Under the pieces are notes generated by a model. That model searched no databases. It was not told where the DNA came from and saw only the letters and a program-made list of their open reading frames with translations. 13,175 nucleotides of DNA, taken from Methylotenera_A sp040079935. GTDB lineage: Bacteria; Pseudomonadota; Gammaproteobacteria; Burkholderiales; Methylophilaceae. The translations under genes were made by a program, and so were the position numbers. The stretch lies in NCBI GenBank assembly GCA_040079935.1, contig JBEBJI010000043.1, forward strand, positions 1-13,175, given 5' to 3'. Below, piece after piece: positions 7,803 through 13,175 of this stretch (its first letter is position 1; each line of letters starts with the position of its first letter).

Positions 7803-7838
7803 AGAGCCATTTTGACAATACTATTAGAGCCACTTTGA
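7803..7838. promoter_or_regulatory. Direct repeat pair, candidate operator upstream of dadA
   Basis: AGAGCCATTTTGA (7803-7815) and AGAGCCACTTTGA (7826-7838) match at 12 of 13 bases and start 23 bp apart, about two helical turns. This phasing is typical of tandem sites for one regulator. The pair lies about 80-115 bp upstream of dadA and about 125-160 bp upstream of ydcS, so it could serve either side. The regulator is unknown; an Lrp-type protein controls dadAX in enterics, which is only an analogy. Confidence 0.4.
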
Positions 7839-7919
7839 GGCCAAAATTTGCGTAAGTGGATTTGCATAATTGGTGCGATTCAGGTTCAATGCAGGCTATA
7901 TATTTTATTCTAGGCATTT

Positions 7920-9191
7920 ATGAAAGTACTGGTTTTAGGGTCTGGCGTCATCGGTGTCACGAGCGCTTATTACCTCGCGAAAAAAGGTTTTGATGTGACG
8001 GTAATCGACCGTCAGCCCGCTGTGGGATTAGAAACCAGCTTTGCAAACGCAGGACAAATTTCACCTGGCTATTCCGCGCCATGGGCAGCGCCAGGCGTGC
8101 CGATGAAAGCGCTAAAATGGTTGTTTCAGCGCCACTCTCCTCTCGCATTAAAGGCCGATTTCACGCTTTGGCAGCTAGAATGGACGCTGAAATTACTGCG
8201 TAATTGTACTGCTGGTCGTTACGACACCAACAAAGAGCGCATGGTGCGGCTAGCCGAATATAGCCGCGATTGCATGAGCGATTTGCGTAGCCATACGGGC
8301 ATCGCTTACGAAGGTCGCACGCAAGGTACTTTGCAAGTTTTCCGTACACAAAAACAGTTAGATGCAGAAGCCAAAGACATTAAGGTGCTATTACGTCTTG
8401 GTGTTCCATTTGAGCATTTAGATCCCGATGGCTGTGCGCGTGTAGAGCCAGCTTTGGCGCTGGTAAAAGACAATCTTTTAGGTGGCTTGCGTTTGCCGCA
8501 CGATGAAACGGGCGATTGCCAATTATTCACGACAAATTTAGCTTTGGAAGCGCAAAAACTAGGCGTGAAATTTCGCCAAGATATACAAATTGAACGTTTG
8601 TTAATTGAAAATAGCCGGCTTTCAGGCGTTGAAATTAACGCAGAAAATAACCGAGAAGTGCTGCAAGCCGATCAATATATCGTCGCGCTGGGCAGTTATT
8701 CTCGCGCGCTCATGCAAGCGCTCGACATTCAAATACCTGTGTACCCAGTGAAAGGTTATTCGCTCACTGTGCCTGTCGTAAACATAGCAATGGCGCCTGT
8801 TTCGACGGTGATGGATGAGACGTACAAAGTCGCGATTACACGCTTTGACGACCGAATTCGCGTTGGCGGCATGGCAGAGCTGGCGGGTTTTGATTTGACC
8901 CTCAATCCACGTCGGCGTGAGACGCTGGAAATGGTGCTTGGCGGCTTGTTTCCTAAAGGTGGCGATGTGTCGAAATCGCTGTTTTGGACTGGGTTGCGAC
9001 CGATGACGCCTGACGGCACACCGATTATCGGCAAAGCATCTGAAATGTATAACAATGTTTGGCTAAACACTGGTCACGGAACTTTAGGATGGACTATGGC
9101 GTGCGGAGCCGCTCAGGTGTTGGCGGATTTGGTTGCCAGTCAAAAACCAGCGATTCAAAGTGACGATTTGGCGATTACGCGGTACAATTAG
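7920..9191 (+). CDS. dadA: D-amino acid dehydrogenase small subunit DadA
   Basis: An FAD-dependent, membrane-associated dehydrogenase that oxidises D-alanine (and other D-amino acids) to the 2-oxo acid plus ammonia, passing electrons to the respiratory chain. The 423-residue protein opens with the dinucleotide-binding fold VLVLGSGVIGVTSAYYLAKK (3-22) ending in VIDR. It carries the DadA-typical ETSFANAGQISPGYSAPWA (39-57), a central ETGDCQ segment (199-204) and the C-terminal GLRPMTPDGTPIIG and NTGHGTLGWTMACG, which close the FAD site. Length fits the family (E. coli 432). The ATG at 7920 starts directly on the FAD motif; no Shine-Dalgarno sequence is seen, which with the nearby TATATT box suggests a very short leader. 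It heads an operon with alr and ridA, so L-alanine can be racemised and then oxidised. Confidence 0.93.
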   Translation: MKVLVLGSGVIGVTSAYYLAKKGFDVTVIDRQPAVGLETSFANAGQISPGYSAPWAAPGVPMKALKWLFQRHSPLALKADFTLWQLEWTLKLLRNCTAGRYDTNKERMVRLAEYSRDCMSDLRSHTGIAYEGRTQGTLQVFRTQKQLDAEAKDIKVLLRLGVPFEHLDPDGCARVEPALALVKDNLLGGLRLPHDETGDCQLFTTNLALEAQKLGVKFRQDIQIERLLIENSRLSGVEINAENNREVLQADQYIVALGSYSRALMQALDIQIPVYPVKGYSLTVPVVNIAMAPVSTVMDETYKVAITRFDDRIRVGGMAELAGFDLTLNPRRRETLEMVLGGLFPKGGDVSKSLFWTGLRPMTPDGTPIIGKASEMYNNVWLNTGHGTLGWTMACGAAQVLADLVASQKPAIQSDDLAITRYN

Positions 9192-9203
9192 CGTGTAAAA
9201 ACA

Positions 9204-9243
9204 CATGCCCTGCAAGCCAATATCCATGCGACTTCCAGCCATG
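9204..9243 (+). repeat. Palindromic repeat copy C between dadA and alr
   Basis: The left arm (9204-9217) and the 13-nt centre (9218-9230) were used to define the consensus. The right arm (9231-9243) is degenerate, with 10 matches and a one-base deletion. The copy fills half of the 89-bp dadA-alr gap. In RNA it could form an imperfect hairpin, but no T-run follows on the plus strand, so it would modulate or protect the transcript rather than end it. Confidence 0.6.
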
Positions 9244-9280
9244 CTCAAAAACATTATAAATGGAATAAATCAATCTAAAA

Positions 9281-10348
9281 ATGTCTCGCCCCGCCGTCGC
9301 ACATATTCGTCTTGATGCATTTCGCCACAATTACAGTGTGGCGAAAACTATGCACGGTGGAAAATCGCTGGCGGTGATTAAGGCAAATGCCTACGGACAC
9401 GGCGCGGTGCAATGCGCGCAGGCGATTGCGAGCGAGGCAGATGGCTTTGCGGTGGCATGTTTGGAGGAAGCTTTGCAACTACGCGAAGCGGGCATTAAAA
9501 CCCCAATTTTGTTGCTAGAAGGCTTTTTTGAAGCCGCAGAATTGCCAGAAATTTTCGCGAATAATTTGTGGATTGTGATTCACGCCGAGTGGCAAATTGA
9601 TATTTTTCTGAGCGCAAAACTTAAAAAACCGCTGCACATTTGGCTAAAAATAGATAGCGGCATGCATCGCGTTGGCTTAAAACCATCGGCCTACGAGGCA
9701 GCATACATGCGGCTTGCAGGGCATGCAAATGTAGCTAAAATTGTGTGCATGTCACATTTCGCCAATGCAGATAACTTAAAGTCTGAACATACCAAACAAC
9801 AAATTGAAGTGTTTAAAAATGCTACTCAAAATTTGAGCGCGGGTGAAGTCAGTTTAGCAAACTCTGCGGCGATTCTCGGCTGGCCGCAGTCTTACAAAAA
9901 CTGGTCGCGACCAGGCATTATGCTCTATGGAGCAGATCCGCTTTATAACGCAAAAACGCCGCTGCGAACAGTGATGCAATTGACCAGCCAAATCATCTCG
10001 ATTCGTACCATTCAAAAAGGTGAATCAATTGGCTACGGTAGCATTTTTACTGCGAATAAAGACATGAAAATCGGCGTGGTGGCTTTTGGCTATGCCGATG
10101 GCTATCCAAGGTCTGCAGTTGGTGCGCCTGCTGCAGTAGATAGCAAAATGACGCGTGTTATTGGACGTGTTTCTATGGATATGCTGTTCGTGGATTTAAC
10201 TGATATTGCGAGTGCAAAAATTGGCAGTAAAGTTGAGCTTTGGGGCGACCAAGTTCTCGCGAACGATGTTGCCAAAGCCGCAGGCACGATTGCTTATGAA
10301 TTATTTTGCAACGTCAATCGCGTGCAGTTTTGCTATACAGATAATTAA
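9281..10348 (+). CDS. alr: Alanine racemase (catabolic, DadX-like by context)
   Basis: A PLP enzyme that interconverts L- and D-alanine in the cytosol. The 355-residue protein has the cofactor lysine in AVIKANAYGHG (Lys34), KIDSGMHRVG near 123-132 in the barrel, SHFANAD (158-164), SRPGIMLYG near 209-217, the catalytic tyrosine in IGYGSIF (about Tyr252) and the C-terminal GRVSMDML motif. Both acid-base residues are present and the length is normal. Its place after dadA and before ridA argues for the catabolic role (DadX) that feeds D-alanine to DadA. If no second racemase exists in the genome it must also supply cell-wall D-alanine. No convincing ribosome site precedes the ATG. A repeat copy lies at 9684-9725 in frame. 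Confidence 0.93.
   Translation: MSRPAVAHIRLDAFRHNYSVAKTMHGGKSLAVIKANAYGHGAVQCAQAIASEADGFAVACLEEALQLREAGIKTPILLLEGFFEAAELPEIFANNLWIVIHAEWQIDIFLSAKLKKPLHIWLKIDSGMHRVGLKPSAYEAAYMRLAGHANVAKIVCMSHFANADNLKSEHTKQQIEVFKNATQNLSAGEVSLANSAAILGWPQSYKNWSRPGIMLYGADPLYNAKTPLRTVMQLTSQIISIRTIQKGESIGYGSIFTANKDMKIGVVAFGYADGYPRSAVGAPAAVDSKMTRVIGRVSMDMLFVDLTDIASAKIGSKVELWGDQVLANDVAKAAGTIAYELFCNVNRVQFCYTDN
9684..9725 (+). repeat. Palindromic repeat copy D inside alr
   Basis: The right arm GCTTGCAGGGCATG is exact (9712-9725), the centre matches 10 of 13 (9699-9711) and the left arm about 9 of 14 with one extra base (9684-9698). Bases 9706-9728 match 118-140 (copy A) at 21 of 23 positions. It encodes about residues 134-149 of Alr. 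From memory of E. coli Alr the spacing between GMHR and SHFA is about the same, so this is not an obvious insertion. Confidence 0.5.
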
Positions 10349-10353
10349 CTAAA

Positions 10354-10357
10354 AAGG
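10354..10357 (+). promoter_or_regulatory. Ribosome binding site of ridA
   Basis: AAGG lies 7 nt before the ATG at 10365, within the 16-nt gap after the alr stop. It supports the ridA start and its separate initiation inside the operon. Confidence 0.55.
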
Positions 10358-10364
10358 TTCTCAT

Positions 10365-10739
10365 ATGAAAATCATCCAAACCCCAAACGCTCCAGCCGCT
10401 ATTGGCCCATACGCACAAGCCATCAGCATCGGCGATTTTCTTTTCACCTCAGGTCAAATTCCGCTACGTGCAGATGGCACACTGCTGGAAGGCGACATTA
10501 CCGCGCAAACCACGCAGGTATTGGCGAACCTAAAAGCCGTGATTGAGGCTGCGGGCGCGAGCTTGAGCAAAGTTGTAAAAACCACCGTGTTTATGAAAAA
10601 TCTAGATGATTTTGCCGCAATGAACAAAGTCTACGGCGAAACTTTTGGTAGCCACACGCCCGCACGTTCCACTGTGCAAGTGGCTAAGTTGCCGCGCGAT
10701 GTATTGGTGGAAATTGAAGCGATTGTATCGCTGGATTAA
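10365..10739 (+). CDS. ridA: RidA family 2-iminopropanoate/2-aminoacrylate deaminase
   Basis: A small cytosolic enzyme (RidA/YjgF/YER057c family, homotrimer) that hydrolyses reactive enamines and imines such as 2-aminoacrylate and 2-iminopropionate to the oxo acid and ammonia, protecting PLP enzymes. The 124 residues match the family length. Landmarks: GPYAQAI (14-20), FTSGQIP (27-33), the substrate-binding arginine in ARSTVQVAKLP (Arg101) and VEIEAI with the conserved glutamate (Glu116). Its position as third gene of dadA-alr-ridA is logical: DadA makes an imine intermediate and Alr is a PLP enzyme of the kind that aminoacrylate poisons. It ends in front of a strong terminator. Confidence 0.94.
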   Translation: MKIIQTPNAPAAIGPYAQAISIGDFLFTSGQIPLRADGTLLEGDITAQTTQVLANLKAVIEAAGASLSKVVKTTVFMKNLDDFAAMNKVYGETFGSHTPARSTVQVAKLPRDVLVEIEAIVSLD

Positions 10740-10753
10740 TCTTAAGCTTTAGC

Positions 10754-10789
10754 AAAAATAGCCCACGAGATAGATCGTGGGCTATTTTT
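10754..10789. terminator. Bidirectional terminator between ridA and potF
   Basis: AAAAATAGCCCACGA (10754-10768) pairs perfectly with TCGTGGGCTATTTTT (10775-10789) around the 6-nt loop GATAGA. The GC-rich core is flanked by an A-run on one side and a T-run on the other, so it works as a factor-independent terminator on both strands. It lies 14 nt after ridA and 7 nt after the potF stop, closing both convergent operons. Confidence 0.92.
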
Positions 10790-10796
10790 TATTGAA

Positions 10797-11909
10797 TTAA
10801 AGCCCTGATTTTAATTTGGTAAAAGCTCTGGTCATGACTCTACGCATGGCATTGCTGCGCACTTGGTAAAACTGCGCTTTGCTACTTAAGTACTCATCTG
10901 GTGGAAACGCGATTTTATTGGCAAGTACATCTGGGTCTATGTATTTACGCGCCGCCAAGTTGGGGCTGGTGAACATGGTGTAATTGGTAATTTCTGCCTG
11001 TACTTCTGGACGCAAAATATAATTCATCCATAGCAACGCATTTTCACGGTGCGGCGCATCAACAGGTATCATCATCGATTCAAAGCCAAATTGCATGCCA
11101 TTTGGTGGCAATGGCGCTTCTATTTTGATGCCATTTTTAGCTTCTTTGGCTTGAAATGCCGCGTTATTAAAATCGCTGCCGTAACCAAGTGCCACGCAAA
11201 TATTGCCCACGGCTAAATCGGTAATATGTCCGTTATAAGTGAACATTTTGATATCTTTGCGTACTTTTTGAAGCAAGTCTGCAGCAATTTTGTAATCTGC
11301 CGTATTGCTACTAAAAGCGGGTTTGCCTACGTAAATAAGCGCAGAAGGAAACACATCGCTAGCGCTGTCGAGCATCGCAATTCCACATTTTTTAAGTTTT
11401 GAAGTGTATTTTGGGTTAAATACTAAGTCAAAAGGGTTGGCTGGAATAGGCTCTGTGCCAAGCGCCGCTTTTACTTTATCTACGTTATAACCCACACTGA
11501 CCGAGCCGCCCAACCATGGCACCATGTATTGATTGCCTGGATCAAGTTTTTCCATCTGCTTCATTACGGCTGGGTTTAAATTGCCCCAATTGGTGAGTTT
11601 TTTGCGATCTAGTTTTTGCACCTTGCCACCATCTATCATAATGCGGCCAAAGTCAGATGAGGGTATCACGATATCGTAGCCAGTTTGACCTGCAATGACC
11701 TTGGCGAGTAGCACTTCGTTTGAATCAAAGTTATCGTAGCGCACTTTAATGCCAGTTTCTTTCTCAAAGTTTTTAACTGTGTTTTCACCAATATATTCTG
11801 CCCAGTTGTTAATGTTTAACACTTTTTCAGTGGCAGAAAATGCGATAGTAGGTGCTAAACCAAATATAACGATCGATATAAAACGGTAATGCCATTGATT
11901 CGAAGTCAT
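10797..11909 (-). CDS. potF: PotF-like periplasmic polyamine-binding protein
   Basis: A periplasmic receptor of the spermidine/putrescine class (PotF/SpuD type). The 370 residues begin with a signal peptide (hydrophobic 10-24, probable cleavage near FSA at 24-26). PotF-like segments follow: NNWAEYIGENTVKNFEKETG (34-53), YDNFDSNEVLLAK (58-70), GYNVDKVKA (140-148), NICVALGYGSD (236-246) and the C-terminal TRAFTKLKSGL. Compared with E. coli PotF recalled from memory, the pocket keeps the Trp and Tyr of NWxxY and the Asp of the WAGD motif (Asp246), but that Trp is Tyr243, the FFDVF Asp is Glu277 and the adjacent Phe is Gly275. The ligand may thus not be putrescine. No permease or ATPase lies beside it, so it is an orphan receptor here. 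It follows speB by 34 nt and has an AGGA ribosome site 7 nt upstream. Confidence 0.88.
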   Translation of the reverse strand: MTSNQWHYRFISIVIFGLAPTIAFSATEKVLNINNWAEYIGENTVKNFEKETGIKVRYDNFDSNEVLLAKVIAGQTGYDIVIPSSDFGRIMIDGGKVQKLDRKKLTNWGNLNPAVMKQMEKLDPGNQYMVPWLGGSVSVGYNVDKVKAALGTEPIPANPFDLVFNPKYTSKLKKCGIAMLDSASDVFPSALIYVGKPAFSSNTADYKIAADLLQKVRKDIKMFTYNGHITDLAVGNICVALGYGSDFNNAAFQAKEAKNGIKIEAPLPPNGMQFGFESMMIPVDAPHRENALLWMNYILRPEVQAEITNYTMFTSPNLAARKYIDPDVLANKIAFPPDEYLSSKAQFYQVRSNAMRRVMTRAFTKLKSGL

Positions 11910-11943
11910 TTGAGAGTCCTTTTTTAAAGTTAAAAATGAGTAT

Positions 11944-12897
11944 TTATTTTTGCTGCGCGCTAATCACACACAACATTTCGGCGGCGATTTGCGCAGCGGC
12001 CAGTGCGGTAATTTCACTATGGTCATAAGCGGGGGCGACCTCTACCACGTCCATACCGATGATATTAAGCCCAACAAATTTACGTAAAATGGCCAATGCT
12101 TGCGCAGAACTCAAGCCACCAGCAACGGGTGTGCCTGTGCCTGGGGCAAAGGCAGGGTCTAGGCAATCAATATCAAACGTGAGGTATACATTACGTTTGC
12201 CAACAATTTCATGCGCTTTTTGTGCGACAGCAGCTACGCCATGCTCGTGCACCCAATCTGCCCCTAGAATATTCACGCCCATAAAATCTTCGTTCCATGT
12301 TCTGATGCCTATTTGCACTGAAGTGGCAGGGTCTACCAAACCATCTTTAATTGCTTTGTAAAACATGCTGCCATGATTGAGGGAGTTTGGTTCATCATCC
12401 GCCCAAGTGTCGCAGTGTGCATCAAAGTGAATGATGGATAATGGAGTACCAAATTTCTCAGCGTGTGCTTTTAAGAGCGGATAAGTGATGTAGTGATCGC
12501 CGCCCAAAGTGAGCATTTTCGCATTAGATGCGAGTATGGTTTTTGCGTGTTCGTAGATGGATGAAAATATGGTGTGTGGGTTATGCGAGTCTAGCCAGCA
12601 ATCACCGTAATCGATGACAGACAATCTATCACATGGGCCAAATCCCCATGGGTGTATGAGTTCGTTCATCTGCACAGATGCAGCACGCACTGCTGCAGGG
12701 CCCATACGCGCACCACTGCGGAAGGTGGTGGCAATGTCAAGCGGCACACCAGATACTACAACGTCAACGCCTTCTAAGTTTTTGGTGTATTGTCTACGCA
12801 TGAATGATAAAACCCCTGAAAAGGTATTTTCACGCTCATAGCCTTTTAGGTTTTTACGGGTGATGGCGTTGTCGCCAAATGCATCAGAGTTAGCCAA
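11944..12897 (-). CDS. speB: Agmatinase SpeB
   Basis: A binuclear-manganese ureohydrolase that converts agmatine to putrescine and urea. The 317-residue protein resembles E. coli SpeB (306) through its whole length. Metal ligands are all present: His135 in GGDH, Asp159, His161 and Asp163 in HFDAHCDTW (157-165), and Asp242 and Asp244 in TFDIDCLDPAFAPGTGTPV (240-258). The end GMDVVEVAPAYDHSEITALA (281-300) is also typical. Other ureohydrolases (guanidinobutyrase, guanidinopropionase) share these motifs, but the match to SpeB is close. The start codon is TTG (12895-12897), supported by a strong AAGGAG 6 nt upstream; the next in-frame ATG, near residue 33, would cut conserved sequence little but has no such site. 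It forms an operon with the potF-like gene and is divergent from a LysR regulator. Confidence 0.93.
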   Translation of the reverse strand: MANSDAFGDNAITRKNLKGYERENTFSGVLSFMRRQYTKNLEGVDVVVSGVPLDIATTFRSGARMGPAAVRAASVQMNELIHPWGFGPCDRLSVIDYGDCWLDSHNPHTIFSSIYEHAKTILASNAKMLTLGGDHYITYPLLKAHAEKFGTPLSIIHFDAHCDTWADDEPNSLNHGSMFYKAIKDGLVDPATSVQIGIRTWNEDFMGVNILGADWVHEHGVAAVAQKAHEIVGKRNVYLTFDIDCLDPAFAPGTGTPVAGGLSSAQALAILRKFVGLNIIGMDVVEVAPAYDHSEITALAAAQIAAEMLCVISAQQK

Positions 12898-12903
12898 GAT
12901 AAT

Positions 12904-12909
12904 CTCCTT
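12904..12909 (-). promoter_or_regulatory. Ribosome binding site of speB that decides a TTG start
   Basis: AAGGAG on the minus strand, 6 nt before TTG at 12897. This is the strongest Shine-Dalgarno sequence in the window and compensates for the weak start codon. Confidence 0.75.
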
Positions 12910-12933
12910 AAATAATGTGTTTATAGTGGCAGT

Positions 12934-12962
12934 TTTACATTAGATAAGCAATTAGCTATACT
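12934..12962 (+). promoter_or_regulatory. Sigma-70 promoter of the LysR-type gene
   Basis: TTTACA (12934-12939) and TATACT (12957-12962) are spaced by exactly 17 bp, each one mismatch from consensus. Transcription would begin near 12969, about 20 nt before the ATG at 12990. Confidence 0.65.
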
Positions 12963-12989
12963 GGCTTAGATATTAAGTTTTTTAATACC

Positions 12990-13175
12990 ATGAGTAAAGC
13001 CCTACCACCATTTAAATATCTTATTACCTTTGATGCCGCCGCTAGATTAGGCAGTTTTTCTAAGGCTTCTGAGGAGCTATCGCTTACGCAATCTGCTATT
13101 AGTCAGCAGTTGTTAAAACTAGAAGAGCTATTAGGTCAAAGCTTATTTTTTAGAAATGGTAAAGGCGTCACTTTA
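12990..13175 (+). CDS. LysR-type transcriptional regulator, N-terminal part (cut by window end)
   Basis: Only the first 62 codons are present; the frame is open to the window edge. They encode the winged helix-turn-helix of a LysR-type regulator with GcvA-like spacing: LPPFKYLITFDAAARLGSFS (5-24), then KASEELSLTQSAISQQLLKL (25-44) with the recognition helix, then EELLGQSLFFRNGKGVTL (45-62). The ligand-binding domain lies beyond the window, so the effector cannot be guessed. Its divergent position suggests it controls speB-potF and perhaps itself; agmatine, arginine or putrescine would be natural effectors (inference). The start has no strong ribosome site but fits the family's usual N-terminus. 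Confidence 0.88.
   Translation, partial: MSKALPPFKYLITFDAAARLGSFSKASEELSLTQSAISQQLLKLEELLGQSLFFRNGKGVTL

Larger units (their letters stand above)
7680..7919. promoter_or_regulatory. Divergent control region between ydcS operon and dadA operon
   Basis: This 240-bp AT-rich gap has no credible gene and must hold both divergent promoters. It contains the ydcS ribosome site (7689-7694, minus), an inverted repeat ACAATG-N12-CATTGT (7756-7779) and a near-perfect direct repeat AGAGCCA(T/C)TTTGA at 7803-7815 and 7826-7838. A TATATT box at 7899-7904 could be the -10 of dadA; it would give a leader of only about 9 nt, and no good -35 partner is visible. No clear sigma-54 site was found. Confidence 0.55.
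12898..12989. promoter_or_regulatory. Divergent control region between speB and lysR gene
   Basis: This 92-bp gap holds both promoters. On the minus side, a TATAAA box (12920-12925) lies about 22 bp before the speB start, without a good -35 at normal spacing, as expected for an activator-dependent promoter. A small dyad CTTA-N5-TAAG (12965-12977) overlaps the probable transcription start of the regulator and could be an autoregulatory site. The arrangement is classic for LysR-type control of a divergent operon. Confidence 0.55.

Noticed and set aside
7812..7840. TTGACA at 7812-7817 as a -35 box for dadA
   Set aside because: No acceptable -10 lies 16-18 bp downstream; the hexamer is part of the tandem 13-bp box.
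8756..9070. Minus-strand open frame of 104 codons within dadA
   Set aside because: It is opposite the conserved C-terminal FAD region of DadA, with no independent support.
12679..12702. CTGCAGGGCCCAT in speB as a sixth repeat copy
   Set aside because: Only about 8-10 bases match one arm and neither the centre nor the second arm is present.

Overview
The window is a gram-negative, proteobacterial chromosome segment, probably beta- or gammaproteobacterial. That placement is inference: the proteins read like close relatives of E. coli YdcSTUV, SpeB, PotF, DadA and Alr, the base composition is fairly AT-rich, and no taxonomic marker gene is present. It carries twelve genes: eleven complete and one cut by the right edge. 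I saw no tRNA, rRNA, CRISPR array, insertion sequence or prophage gene. The theme is uptake and breakdown of small nitrogen compounds.

Block 1 (152-7679, minus strand) is one tight operon read right to left: ydcS-ydcT-ydcU-ydcV-eutA-eutBC. A complete periplasmic-binding-protein ABC transporter of the polyamine type (YdcSTUV family) is followed by the EutA reactivase and a single-chain ethanolamine ammonia-lyase in which the EutB (large) and EutC (small) subunits are fused. Gaps are 2-10 nt or small overlaps, so transporter and B12 enzyme are probably made together. No microcompartment shell, aldehyde dehydrogenase, phosphotransacetylase, EutR or cobalamin gene lies nearby. The EutB half keeps most catalytic residues, but the Asp that binds the substrate amino group in E. 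coli (Asp362) aligns with Ala385. The true substrate may therefore differ from plain ethanolamine.

Block 2 (7920-10739, plus strand) is dadA-alr-ridA, a D-/L-alanine catabolism unit with the imine-detoxifying RidA. A 240-bp divergent control region separates it from block 1. It ends in a strong bidirectional terminator shared with block 3.

Block 3 (10797-12897, minus strand) is speB followed by a PotF-like binding protein: agmatinase (agmatine to putrescine and urea) plus an orphan polyamine-type receptor. A LysR-type regulator (from 12990, plus strand, truncated by the window end) is divergent from it and has a good sigma-70 promoter in the 92-bp gap.

Across these blocks I found an imperfect palindromic repeat of about 41 bp: two 14-nt arms, CATGCCCTGCAAGC and GCTTGCAGGGCATG, around a 13-nt centre, CAATATCCATGCG. 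There are four good copies and one partial copy. Two are intergenic (after eutBC and between dadA and alr) and three lie inside genes (eutBC, eutA, alr). It is not explained by any gene and is, with the altered lyase, the most interesting signal here.
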